Positions 8,313 through 16,327 of a stretch of 64,000 nt of DNA are shown one piece after another. Source of the DNA: Anaeromyxobacter oryzae (GTDB taxonomy: Bacteria > Myxococcota > Myxococcia > Myxococcales > Anaeromyxobacteraceae). Both the position numbers and the translations under genes were made by a program. The DNA lies in the NCBI RefSeq assembly GCF_023169945.1, contig NZ_AP025591.1, positions 4,212,481 through 4,276,480 of the forward strand. The letters run 5' to 3'. The notes under the pieces were generated by a model. It was not told where the DNA came from. It ran no database searches and saw only the letters and a list, made by a program, of their open reading frames with translations. Each line of letters begins with the position of its first letter. The first letter of the stretch is position 1.

Positions 8313-8618
8313 CTACAGGCCCGCGCCGGCGCCGCTGTAGGTGCCGCTCGTTTCGCCCAGACCCCTCGACATGCCGGCGTCGCCGGACGTCATCCGGCGC
8401 CGCGGCACCGCGAGCTCCTTCGCGATCTTGTTGTAGAGCCCCATGATCAGGATCGACGGCGCCCACTGCGCGACGAAGTTGCCCAGCTGCTTACGTCCCG
8501 TCAGCACGAGCGCCGCCGAGGCGGCCATCGCGCCGATCGCGAGTCCCATGAATGCGAGCGAGGGCACCTTCGCGGTCTGGCTCTCCACGGTCTCGGTCGC
8601 ACGATCCTCGTAGCTCAT
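8313..8618 (-). CDS. Small membrane protein, unknown function
   Basis: A 101-residue protein with two hydrophobic stretches (about residues 20-40 and 48-65), a polar acidic N-terminus (MSYEDRATETVESQ) and a Gly/Ser-rich tail. It has one of the clearest ribosome sites in the window, AGGAGG six bases before the ATG at 8618, so translation is credible although no family is recognised. The much longer open frame upstream of this ATG is antisense to cydA and is discarded. It is divergent from cydA and lies in the same direction as the barrel gene 147 bases downstream. Confidence 0.65.
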   Translation of the reverse strand: MSYEDRATETVESQTAKVPSLAFMGLAIGAMAASAALVLTGRKQLGNFVAQWAPSILIMGLYNKIAKELAVPRRRMTSGDAGMSRGLGETSGTYSGAGAGL

Positions 8619-8780
8619 CCGATCCTCCTGCGGTGGAAGGGGTTGAGCCCAGAACCTGCCCACCGCGCCGCCGGGCTGCGTGCCCGGGCGCTCGCACCGC
8701 GAGCGGAAGCCGGCCCGCGGCCGGCGGCAAGCGGTCGCGGCGCCCCTCCGGGACTCGCGGTCCCCGGCGCGGGCCGGCAG

Positions 8781-10127
8781 ATGAGCGGAGCCGTGTCCGA
8801 TCTCCTCGCCGCCCGGGCGCTCTTCGGGACCTCGCTCGTCTTCCACATCGTCTTCGCAGCGGTCGGCGTCGCGATGCCGCTCTTCATGGTCCTCGCCGAG
8901 TGGCGCTGGCGGCGGACCGGTGACCCGGTGCACCTCGACGTCGCGCGACGCTGGGCGAAGGGCGTCGCGATCCTCTTCGCCGTCGGCGCCGTCTCCGGGA
9001 CGGTGATCTCGTTCGAGCTCGGCCTGCTCTGGCCGCGGTTCATGGCGTTCGCCGGGCCCATCATCGGGATGCCGTTCTCGCTCGAGGGCTTCGCGTTCTT
9101 CGCAGAGGCCATCTTCCTCGGCATCTACCTGTACGGCTGGGATCGCACCGGCCCGCGGCTCCACCTCGCCGCCGGTGCGATGGTCGCGCTCTCCGGCGCG
9201 GTCTCCGCGTTCTTCGTGACGCTCGCGAACGCGTGGATGAACGTGCCGGCGGGCTTCTCGGTGGACGCCGCCGGCGCCGCGACCGGGGTCGCGCCGGCCG
9301 TCGCGATGTTCCCGCCCGGCTGGGCGCACGAGGTCGTGCACGTGCTCCTGTCGTCGTACGCCGCCACCGGGTTCGCGGTCGCCGGGATCCACGCGTTCCT
9401 GCTGCTGCGGCACGGGGATCACGCCTTCCACCGCGCCGCGCTCCGGATCGCGCTGGGCGTCGGGGCGCTCGCGGCGCTCCTGCAGCCCCTCTCCGGCGAC
9501 TTCTCCGCCCGGCAGATCGCGCGCACGCAGCCGGTGAAGCTCGCCGCCCTCGAGGGCCAGTTCGAGACCGAGCGCGGCGCGCCGCTGCGCGTGGGCGGCC
9601 TCCCCGACGCCGCCGCGGAGCAGACCCGGTTCGCCCTCGAGATCCCGCGCGGCCTGTCGCTCCTCGCGTTCCACGATCCCGGCGCGGAGGTGAAGGGGCT
9701 GAAGGCGTTCCCCCGCGACGTCTGGCCGAACACGCGCCTCGTGCACCTCGCCTTCCAGGTGATGGTCGGGCTCGGGTCGCTCCTCGCGCTGGTCGCGCTC
9801 GCCTGGGTCGTGCAGCGCGTCCGCGGGCGAGAGCCCGGCCCGCGCCTGCTCCGGGCGATCGTCCTCGCGTCACCGATGGGCTTCCTCGCGCTCGAGGCGG
9901 GCTGGCTCGTGACCGAGTGGGGCCGCCAGCCCTTCACGATCTGGGGCACGATGCGCACCGCCGACGCGGTGACCCCGGTGACGAACCTCGCCGCGCCGCT
10001 CGTCGCGTTCACGCTGCTCTACGTCTTCCTCGGCGTGATGGTGATCGTCCTCGTCCGCCGGCAGATCGCGCACGTCCCGGTGGACGCCGCGGCGGCGCCG
10101 CACGTGCCCCCGGAGGCGGCCCCGTGA
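8781..10127 (+). CDS. cydA: Cytochrome bd-type quinol oxidase subunit I
   Basis: A 448-residue integral membrane protein, subunit I of the cytochrome bd / cyanide-insensitive oxidase family, which oxidises quinol and reduces O2 with high affinity. Visible features are H22 in the first helix (FHIVF, haem ligand), the HEVVHVLLSSY helix with the second haem histidine, a Met ligand in HLAFQVMVGLG, and the GRQPFTIWGTMRT signature of the last conserved helix. The Q-loop between them is short, as in the CioA-like subgroup. The ATG at 8781 was chosen at the start of homology; an upstream dyad (GCCGGCC-CGC-GGCCGGC, 8709-8725) may be regulatory. The stop overlaps cydB by four bases. Confidence 0.92.
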   Translation: MSGAVSDLLAARALFGTSLVFHIVFAAVGVAMPLFMVLAEWRWRRTGDPVHLDVARRWAKGVAILFAVGAVSGTVISFELGLLWPRFMAFAGPIIGMPFSLEGFAFFAEAIFLGIYLYGWDRTGPRLHLAAGAMVALSGAVSAFFVTLANAWMNVPAGFSVDAAGAATGVAPAVAMFPPGWAHEVVHVLLSSYAATGFAVAGIHAFLLLRHGDHAFHRAALRIALGVGALAALLQPLSGDFSARQIARTQPVKLAALEGQFETERGAPLRVGGLPDAAAEQTRFALEIPRGLSLLAFHDPGAEVKGLKAFPRDVWPNTRLVHLAFQVMVGLGSLLALVALAWVVQRVRGREPGPRLLRAIVLASPMGFLALEAGWLVTEWGRQPFTIWGTMRTADAVTPVTNLAAPLVAFTLLYVFLGVMVIVLVRRQIAHVPVDAAAAPHVPPEAAP

Positions 10128-11137
10128 GCCCTCACGACCTCCTCGGCGCCGTGATCCTCGCCGCGCTCGTCCTCTACGCGCTGCTCGGCGGCGCCGACTT
10201 CGGCGGCGGCATCTGGGATCTCCTCGCCTCCGGGCCGCGCACCCGGGCGCAGCGCGACCTCGTGGAGCGCGCCATCGGGCCGATCTGGGAGGCGAACCAC
10301 GTGTGGCTCATCCTCGTGGTCGTCCTCCTCTTCACGGGGTTCCCGGCGGCGTTCGCGCGCGTGTCCATCGCGCTCTTCACGCCCCTCGTCCTCCTCCTCG
10401 TCGGCATCGTCCTGCGCGGGGCCGCGTTCACCTTCCGCACCTACGATCGGCCCGACGACCGCGTGCAGCGGCGCTGGGGCGTCGTCTTCTCGGGCGCCTC
10501 CATCCTCGCGCCGCTCATGCTGGGCGTCGTCGTCGGTGCGCTCGCCACGGGACGGCTCGCCGGCGGCGCGACCGTCGACGCGCTCGCGTGGCTTTCGCCG
10601 TTCCCGGTGGCAACCGGGCTCTTCGCCGCCGTCCTGTTCGCGTACCTCGCCGCCACCTACCTGGCCGTGGAGGCGGAGGGCGTGCTGCGCGACGACTTCC
10701 GCCGCCGCGCCATCGCGGCGGGCGCGGCGGTGTTCCTCTGCGCACTCCTGGTCGCCGCGCTCTCGTCGCGCGAGGCGCCGCTCGTCTTCGAGGGCCTCAC
10801 GCGCCGGACCTTCACCCTCCCGCTCCACGTCGCGACGGGCGCCGCCGCGATCGTCGCGTTCGGGGCGCTGTTCAGGGACCGCGTGCGGCTCGCCCGCACC
10901 GCGGCGGTCTTCCAGGTGGCGCTCATCGTGATCGGGTGGGGCGCGTCCCAGTACCCCTACCTCGTCACGCCCGATCTCACCCTCGCCTCCGCGGCGGGGC
11001 CGCGCGCGACGCTCGTCGCGGTCCTGTGGGCGCTCGGCGCGGGGGCGCTGTTCCTGCTCCCCGCCCTGTACCTCCTCTTCCGTATCTTCAAGGGGGAGCG
11101 GCCGTTCGCGGTGGTGGACCGCGCGAGACCCCGGTAG
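10124..11137 (+). CDS. cydB: Cytochrome bd-type quinol oxidase subunit II
   Basis: A 337-residue membrane protein with eight or nine predicted helices, subunit II of the bd oxidase, which forms a pseudo-symmetric partner of subunit I. The N-terminal GGADFGGGIWDLLA motif and EANHVWLI with the FPAAFA segment are diagnostic of CydB/CioB. The GTG start at 10124 overlaps the cydA stop (GTGA), so the two subunits are translationally coupled. No cydX-like small subunit or cydCD exporter gene follows; the next gene, 24 bases on, encodes an SPFH protein. Confidence 0.92.
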   Translation: MSPHDLLGAVILAALVLYALLGGADFGGGIWDLLASGPRTRAQRDLVERAIGPIWEANHVWLILVVVLLFTGFPAAFARVSIALFTPLVLLLVGIVLRGAAFTFRTYDRPDDRVQRRWGVVFSGASILAPLMLGVVVGALATGRLAGGATVDALAWLSPFPVATGLFAAVLFAYLAATYLAVEAEGVLRDDFRRRAIAAGAAVFLCALLVAALSSREAPLVFEGLTRRTFTLPLHVATGAAAIVAFGALFRDRVRLARTAAVFQVALIVIGWGASQYPYLVTPDLTLASAAGPRATLVAVLWALGAGALFLLPALYLLFRIFKGERPFAVVDRARPR

Positions 11138-11161
11138 GCTCGTCGCGGGAGGACCACCCGC

Positions 11162-11983
11162 ATGCGCCTCGCCCGCCGCGCCGACACGCTCCGCAGCCTG
11201 ACCCTCGCGATCCTCGCGATCGCGCCCTTCCTGCCCGGCTGCAAGTGCCCGACCGTCGACTCCGGGCACCGCGGCATCGTGTTCAAGAGCCTCGGCGGCG
11301 GCACGAGCAAGGAGGTGCTCGACGAGGGCATGCACCTGATGCCGGTCTGGAACAGCGTCATCCCGTACGACACGCGCGTGCACGAGATGAAGGAGTCGCT
11401 CTCGGTCCTCTCCTCGAACGGGCTCGCGATCCAGGTGGACGCGAGCGTCCGGTACCGGCCGAAGGTGGACGAGCTCTACGCGCTGCAGACGGAGATCGGC
11501 CCGGACTACGACCAGAAGGTGGTGGCGCCGGTGGTCCGGTCCGAGGCGCGCAAGGTGTTCGGGCGCTACCAGCCCGAGGAGATCTACTCGACCAAGCGCG
11601 AGGAGATCGAGCGGCAGATCTACGACGAGGTGCTCCGCGCGCTGGAGGGGAAGCACGTCATCGTCGAGGCGGTGCTGGTCCGGGACGTGATCCTCCCCGA
11701 GACCATCCGGACCGCGATCGCGGACAAGCTCGCCGAGGAGCAGCGCGCCCAGAAGATGCGGTTCACCCTCGACCGCGAGCGGCAGGAGGCGCAGCGCAAG
11801 CAGATCGAGGCGGAGGGCATCGCGAAGTACCAGAGCATCGTCCGCCAGGGGCTCACCCCCGAGTACCTCCAGTTCAAGGGGATCGAGGCGACCGAGCGGC
11901 TCGCGGCGAGCCAGAACGCGAAGATCGTGATCGTCGGGAGCGGGAAGAGCGGGCTGCCGCTGATCCTGCAGGGGGAGAAGTAG
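11162..11983 (+). CDS. SPFH/Band-7 (prohibitin-like) putative lipoprotein
   Basis: A 273-residue protein. An N-terminal hydrophobic stretch ends in FLPGC (C27), a plausible though imperfect lipobox with Pro at position -2, followed by a prohibitin-type SPFH domain (GIVFKSLGGGT, EGMHLMPVWNSVIPYDTRVH, residues 35-200) and a charged coiled coil (EEQRAQKMRFTLDRERQEAQRKQ) that normally drives oligomerisation. GGGAGGA precedes the ATG at 11162. If lipidated it would sit on the outer face of the inner membrane or on the outer membrane, unusual for an SPFH protein; a transmembrane anchor is the alternative. It may be co-transcribed with cydAB. Confidence 0.8.
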   Translation: MRLARRADTLRSLTLAILAIAPFLPGCKCPTVDSGHRGIVFKSLGGGTSKEVLDEGMHLMPVWNSVIPYDTRVHEMKESLSVLSSNGLAIQVDASVRYRPKVDELYALQTEIGPDYDQKVVAPVVRSEARKVFGRYQPEEIYSTKREEIERQIYDEVLRALEGKHVIVEAVLVRDVILPETIRTAIADKLAEEQRAQKMRFTLDRERQEAQRKQIEAEGIAKYQSIVRQGLTPEYLQFKGIEATERLAASQNAKIVIVGSGKSGLPLILQGEK

Positions 11984-13039
11984 CTACCGCCCCTCGCGCA
12001 CCGCCGCCTTCAGCGCGTCCACGAACGCCGCGACGTCCTCCTCCGTCGTGTCCCACGCGCACATGAACCGCGCGCCGCCCGCGCCGATGAAGTCGTAGAA
12101 CCGCCAGCCCCGGACGCGCAGCGCGGCCGCGGCGGCCGGCGGCAGCGTCGCGAACACCGCGTTCGCGTCGACGGGGTGGAGGACCTTCACCTCCGGCACC
12201 TCCCGCAGCAACCGCTCGAGGAGCCGCGCCATCTCGTTGGCGTTCGCGGCGTGGCGGAGCCACGCGCCGCCGCGGAGCATGCCGACCCAGGGCGCGGCGA
12301 GGAAGCGCATCTTCGAGGCGAGCTGGCCGGCCTGCTTGCACCGGTACTCGAACTCGGAGGCGAGGGCGCGATCGAAGAAGACCACCGCCTCGCCCACCGC
12401 CATCCCGGCCTTCGTCCCGCCGAAGCACAGGACGTCGACGCCGACCTCCCAGGTGAGCTCGCGCGGCCGGCACCCGAGCGCGGCGACGGCGTTGCCGAAC
12501 CGCGCGCCGTCCATGTGCACCTTCAGCCCGTGCGCCCGGGCGCGATCGCGGATCGCCCGGAGCTCGTCGAGGCGGTAGACCGTGCCGAGCTCGGTCGGCT
12601 GCGTCACCGAGACCACCCGCGGCTTCGGGTAGTGGATGTCCGAGCGGCGGCGGACCATGTGATCGATGGCGGCGGGGTCGAGCTTCCCGTGCGGCCCCGG
12701 CACCGTGAGCACCTTCGTCCCGTTCGAGAAGAACTCGGGCGCGCCGCACTCGTCCGTCTCCACGTGCGCCGTCTCGTGGCAGAGGATCGAGTGGTAGGAC
12801 TGGCAGAGCGCCGCGAGCGCGAGCGAGTTCGCGGCGGTGCCGTTGAACGCGAAGAAGACGTCGCAGTCGGTCTCGAACGTCTCGCGGAGCAGGTCGGCGG
12901 CCTCGGCGGTCCACCGGTCGTCGCCGTAGCCGGGGGCGTGCCCCACGTTCGCCTCGGCCAGCGCGGCCCAGGCCTCCGGGCAGATGCCGGCGTAGTTGTC
13001 GCTCGCGAAGTGGCGGAGGGGATCGGCGCGGCGGGTCAT
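11984..13039 (-). CDS. ltaE: Low-specificity L-threonine aldolase-type PLP enzyme
   Basis: A 351-residue fold-type I PLP enzyme of the beta-eliminating lyase/threonine aldolase family, which cleaves L-threonine or L-allo-threonine to glycine and acetaldehyde. The start FASDNYAGICPEA matches the family N-terminus, H92 (ETAHVETDE) stacks on PLP, HMDGARFGNA binds the cofactor, and the Schiff-base lysine is K210 in CFGGTKAGM. Length is typical. The ATG at 13039 has no ribosome site, but a TACCAT box lies eight bases upstream (13048-13053), so the message may be leaderless. It converges on the SPFH gene with no gap. Confidence 0.88.
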   Translation of the reverse strand: MTRRADPLRHFASDNYAGICPEAWAALAEANVGHAPGYGDDRWTAEAADLLRETFETDCDVFFAFNGTAANSLALAALCQSYHSILCHETAHVETDECGAPEFFSNGTKVLTVPGPHGKLDPAAIDHMVRRRSDIHYPKPRVVSVTQPTELGTVYRLDELRAIRDRARAHGLKVHMDGARFGNAVAALGCRPRELTWEVGVDVLCFGGTKAGMAVGEAVVFFDRALASEFEYRCKQAGQLASKMRFLAAPWVGMLRGGAWLRHAANANEMARLLERLLREVPEVKVLHPVDANAVFATLPPAAAAALRVRGWRFYDFIGAGGARFMCAWDTTEEDVAAFVDALKAAVREGR

Positions 13040-13078
13040 GGCGGCGCATGGTACACGATGGCGGAGGCCGATCCAGAT

Positions 13079-13096
13079 CCTCCGTCATGACGGAGG
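13079..13096. promoter_or_regulatory. 18-bp perfect palindrome, candidate operator
   Basis: CCTCCGTCATGACGGAGG is an uninterrupted 18-base palindrome between the divergent threonine aldolase and histidine kinase genes, 40 bases from the aldolase start and 70 from the kinase start. Such uninterrupted dyads are typical binding sites for dimeric helix-turn-helix regulators. No candidate repressor gene is adjacent. Confidence 0.45.
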
Positions 13097-13165
13097 GCGG
13101 CCCCGGGTCGGGGTGCGCGCGCACGCCCCGCCGCGCGGGCGCCGCCCCGCCTACAATGGGTCGAG

Positions 13166-14776
13166 ATGCGCCTTCGCCCCGGCTGGCTCGTGTTCGTGCT
13201 GACGGCCTTCGCCGCCGTCGCCGTCGGCGCGACGGGCGGCCTGCTCCTCGTCCGCTACCGCGCCGCCGCCCTCGAGTCCGCCGCCGAGCGCGAGTCGCTG
13301 CTCGTCCGGTCGCGGGCGCAGCTCATCGGGAACGAGCTCGACGCGCTCGTGGCCGAGATCTCTCGCCTCTCGAAGCTCGCGGAGATCGACCTCGCCGACG
13401 GGACGCTCGAGCCGGAGAAGCGCGTCCTCCGCATCGCGCGCCGGGACACCGTCCTGTTCGCCATGTCCATCGCGATCCTGGACGCCGACGGCGCGGTGCT
13501 CTGGGCGGAGCCCCAGGGTGCACGGCCCGCGGCCCCGGGGGCGCTGCTCGTCGGGCTCGCGCGCGGGCAGGGCCGGGCGTCGGTCCACTTCGAGGCCGGC
13601 GAGATGGACGTGGCCGCGCCCATCGCCGGCCGCGGCGCCATCGCCGGGATCGTGAGCGGCCAGGCGGCGCGCACGCTGTTCGGGGAGGCGCTCGCGGGCG
13701 CGGTCCGGGACCGCGGCGCGGTGACGCTCGTGCTGCCGGGCGGCGCGGACCGCGCGGACGTCGCGGTGGCGCACGAGGCCCGCGGCCAGCTCCCCGCCGG
13801 CGCCGCCCGCCGGCTCGACGGGCCTGGGCAGGTCTGGGTCGAGGACCCGCACGGCGCGCGATGGCTCCAGACGCAGGCGGAGGTGGGCGACACGCCCCTC
13901 GTCCTGCGCCTCGTGCTCTCGGCGGAGGACGTCGAGGGCGATCTGCGCGCACCGTTCCGGCGCCTCGTGGCGACCGTCGCCGTCGCGGTGCTGCTCGCGG
14001 TCGCCGTCGGCGCGGCGCTCGGGCTCGCCGTGCGCCGCCTCGAGCGCGCGGAGGTCGAGCTCGCGCGGTCGCGCCACCTCGCCGCCATGGGCAAGACCTC
14101 CGCCGCCATCGCGCACGAGGTGAAGAACGGGCTGAACGGGCTCTCGGTCGCGCTGGATCTCCTCGCGGCGGGCAGGGGCGATCCGGCGGTCCTCCGGCAG
14201 GTGCACGCGCAGGCCCGCGGCGAGATCGGCCGGCTGCGCGACGTCGCCGACGACCTCACCCTCTTCGCGGCGCCGCCGCGGCTCACCCCTGCGCCGCTCG
14301 ATCTCGCCCAGCTCTGCCGGGAGGCGGCGGCCGCCGTGGCCGATCTCGCCGAGGACGCGGGGGTCGAGGTGCGGGTCGCGGCGCCCGGCCCGGTGCCGGC
14401 GCGCGGCGACGCCGCGAAGCTCCTCGGCGCGGTGACGAACCTCGCCCGCAACGGCGTCGAGGCGATGGGACCGGGCGCGTTCGGCGAGCGCCTCGGCGAC
14501 CCGCGGGTGGAGCGCCGCCGGCGCCTCGAGCTCGACGCTCGGGCCGCGGACGGGGCCGCGGTCGTGGAGGTGCGCGACGACGGCCCCGGCCTCGCCCCCG
14601 AGGTGCGCGCGAAGCTCTTCCAGCCGTTCGTGACGACGAAGCGGACCGGCACCGGCCTCGGCCTCGCCATCGCCTCGCGCGTGGTGACGGCGCACGGCGG
14701 CCGCATCGAGGCGGTGGATCGACCAGAGGGCGGCACGACGTTCCGCGTGATCCTGCCCGCGGAGGGAGGAGCCTAG
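13166..14776 (+). CDS. Membrane sensor histidine kinase for the adjacent NtrC-type regulator
   Basis: A 536-residue kinase. One membrane helix lies at about residues 7-29, an extracytoplasmic sensor region at 30-262, and a second helix at 263-288. A HisKA domain follows with phospho-acceptor H317 (AIAHEVKNGLNGL), then the ATPase domain with N (NLARNGVEAM), G1 (VRDDGPGL), F and G2 (GTGLGLAIA) boxes. The sensor domain has no recognised ligand motif. A TACAAT box at 13152-13157 is eight bases before the ATG and there is no ribosome site, so the message may be leaderless. The response regulator follows after three bases. Context (a metal efflux operon next door) suggests it senses a heavy metal in the periplasm. 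Confidence 0.85.
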   Translation: MRLRPGWLVFVLTAFAAVAVGATGGLLLVRYRAAALESAAERESLLVRSRAQLIGNELDALVAEISRLSKLAEIDLADGTLEPEKRVLRIARRDTVLFAMSIAILDADGAVLWAEPQGARPAAPGALLVGLARGQGRASVHFEAGEMDVAAPIAGRGAIAGIVSGQAARTLFGEALAGAVRDRGAVTLVLPGGADRADVAVAHEARGQLPAGAARRLDGPGQVWVEDPHGARWLQTQAEVGDTPLVLRLVLSAEDVEGDLRAPFRRLVATVAVAVLLAVAVGAALGLAVRRLERAEVELARSRHLAAMGKTSAAIAHEVKNGLNGLSVALDLLAAGRGDPAVLRQVHAQARGEIGRLRDVADDLTLFAAPPRLTPAPLDLAQLCREAAAAVADLAEDAGVEVRVAAPGPVPARGDAAKLLGAVTNLARNGVEAMGPGAFGERLGDPRVERRRRLELDARAADGAAVVEVRDDGPGLAPEVRAKLFQPFVTTKRTGTGLGLAIASRVVTAHGGRIEAVDRPEGGTTFRVILPAEGGA

Positions 14777-14779
14777 GGC

Positions 14780-16222
14780 ATGGGCGCGCGGATCCTGGTG
14801 GTGGACGACGAGAAGACGTTCCGGGTGGTGGCGCAGGCGGCGCTCGCGGCGGAGGGGCACGACGTGCGCACCGCCGCGAGCGGCGGCGAGGCGCTCGGCG
14901 TCGCGCGCGCCTTCCAGCCCCAGGTGGTCGTGCTCGACCGGAACCTGCCGGACGCCGACGGCCTCGCGGTCCTCGAGCGCCTGCGCGAGGAGGGCGGCGA
15001 GGACGCGCCGCTCGTGGTGATGGCCACCGCGTACGGCGAGATCGAGAACGCGGTGCACGCGCTCAAGGCCGGCGCGTTCGACTACCTCACGAAGCCGATC
15101 CAGCTGCCGGCGCTGGTGGTCACGATCCAGAAGGCGCTCGAGACGCGGCGGCTCCGGCGCCGCGCCGAGGGGCTCTCCGGCGCCGCGCGGCGGCGCCTCG
15201 AGCGCGAGTTCTGCGTCGGCGCGTCGGCCGCGATGCGCGCCGTGGTGGAGCTCGCGGCGAAGGTCGCGACCTCGCCCGACACGACCGTGCTCGTCGAGGG
15301 CGAGAGCGGGACCGGGAAGCAGGTCGTCGCCCACCTCGTCCACTTCCGCACGCCGGGCCGGCGCGACGGCCCGTTCGTGGAGCTGAACTGCGCCGCCATC
15401 CCCGAGACGCTCCTCGAGTCCGAGCTGTTCGGGTTCGAGAAGGGCGCGTTCACCGACGCGAAGCGCGCCAAGCCCGGGCTCCTCGAGGAGGCCGAGGGCG
15501 GGACCCTCTTCCTCGACGAGATCGGCGACATGCCCCTCGCCACGCAGGCGAAGCTCCTCAAGGTGCTCGAGACCCAGGTGTTCCGGCGCCTCGGCGGCGT
15601 CCGGGATCTCCAGGCCGACGTCCGCTTCCTCGCGGCGACGCACCGGGAGCTCGCCGCGGAGGTCGCGGCGGGCCGCTTCCGCCACGACCTGTTCCACCGC
15701 CTCGACGTCTTCCGGATCACCATCCCGCCGCTCCGGGAGCGCCGCGAGGACATCCTCCCGCTCGCGCGCTTCTTCCTCGGCGAGCTCGCCGCGCGCGCCG
15801 GGAAGTCGATCCGCGGGCTCGCCCCGGAGACGGAGCGGCGCCTCCTCGCGTACGCGTTCCCCGGCAACGTCCGCGAGCTCCGGAACGTCATCGAGCGCGC
15901 CGTGGTCCTCGAGGCCGGTGACGTGCTCTCGCCGGAGTCCGTGCTGCTCCGCGGGGCGCCGGCGCCGGCGCCGGCGCCGGCGCCGGACGCCGCGCCTCCC
16001 GTGGCACCTCCGCCGCTCCCCGCCGCGGGAGCCGACCCGGGACGGCCACCCACGCTCGGCGAGGTCGAGAAGGCGTACCTCGAGGACCTGCTCGCCCGCG
16101 CCGGGGGCAACAAGAGCCAGGTGGCGCGCTGGATGGGGGTGTCCTACCCCACGGTGGCGAAGAAGATCGCCGACCACGGGATCGACGTGTCCCGCTGGAA
16201 GGACGACGCCCCGGAGAGCTAG
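14780..16222 (+). CDS. Sigma-54-dependent NtrC-family response regulator
   Basis: A 480-residue activator. A receiver domain occupies residues 1-125 (acidic VVDDEK, phospho-acceptor D53 in VVVLDRNLPD, lysine in YLTKPI). The AAA+ domain, about 145-390, has Walker A GESGTGKQ, the sigma-54 contact loop ESELFGFEKGAFTDA and Walker B GTLFLDEIGDM, with the R-finger region PGNVRELRN. A Pro/Ala linker encoded by a GGCGCC tandem repeat leads to a Fis-type helix-turn-helix (GGNKSQVARWMGVSYPTVAKKI) at 440-465. Phosphorylated by the kinase upstream, it would open sigma-54 promoters; a -24/-12 site begins 78 bases after its stop. Confidence 0.93.
   Translation: MGARILVVDDEKTFRVVAQAALAAEGHDVRTAASGGEALGVARAFQPQVVVLDRNLPDADGLAVLERLREEGGEDAPLVVMATAYGEIENAVHALKAGAFDYLTKPIQLPALVVTIQKALETRRLRRRAEGLSGAARRRLEREFCVGASAAMRAVVELAAKVATSPDTTVLVEGESGTGKQVVAHLVHFRTPGRRDGPFVELNCAAIPETLLESELFGFEKGAFTDAKRAKPGLLEEAEGGTLFLDEIGDMPLATQAKLLKVLETQVFRRLGGVRDLQADVRFLAATHRELAAEVAAGRFRHDLFHRLDVFRITIPPLRERREDILPLARFFLGELAARAGKSIRGLAPETERRLLAYAFPGNVRELRNVIERAVVLEAGDVLSPESVLLRGAPAPAPAPAPDAAPPVAPPPLPAAGADPGRPPTLGEVEKAYLEDLLARAGGNKSQVARWMGVSYPTVAKKIADHGIDVSRWKDDAPES
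15955..15984. repeat. (GGCGCC)5 tandem repeat in a coding linker
   Basis: Five exact, contiguous copies of the hexamer GGCGCC encode an alternating Ala-Pro linker between the AAA+ and DNA-binding domains of the NtrC-type regulator. Because the unit is six bases, slippage would change linker length without breaking the frame. Confidence 0.9.
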
Positions 16223-16254
16223 CAAGATCCTTTCGAAAGCCGGCGTGGCCGGCC

Positions 16255-16268
16255 CCGCCCGCGGGCGG
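16255..16268. promoter_or_regulatory. 14-bp palindrome upstream of the czc promoter
   Basis: CCGCCCGCGGGCGG is a perfect 14-base palindrome, preceded at 16239-16253 by a second dyad, GCCGGC-GTG-GCCGGC. Both lie between the activator stop and the -24/-12 promoter, 32-62 bases upstream of it. They could be activator-binding (enhancer-like) sites, though those usually sit farther upstream, or a terminator for the regulator gene. Confidence 0.35.
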
Positions 16269-16299
16269 CACCCGGACGTGATCTCGGGCACTTCCGCGC

Positions 16300-16315
16300 T
16301 GGCGCGCGGCTTGCC
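16300..16315 (+). promoter_or_regulatory. Sigma-54 (-24/-12) promoter of the czcCBA operon
   Basis: TGGCGCGCGGCTTGCC fits the consensus TGGCACG-N4-TTGC with one mismatch in the -24 element, and the invariant GG (16301-16302) and GC (16313-16314) are separated by exactly 10 bases. Transcription would begin near 16326, only about two bases before the GTG assigned to the outer-membrane efflux gene. The gene immediately upstream encodes a sigma-54 activator, which supports the call. Confidence 0.6.
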
Positions 16316-16327
16316 ACGACGCGGTGC

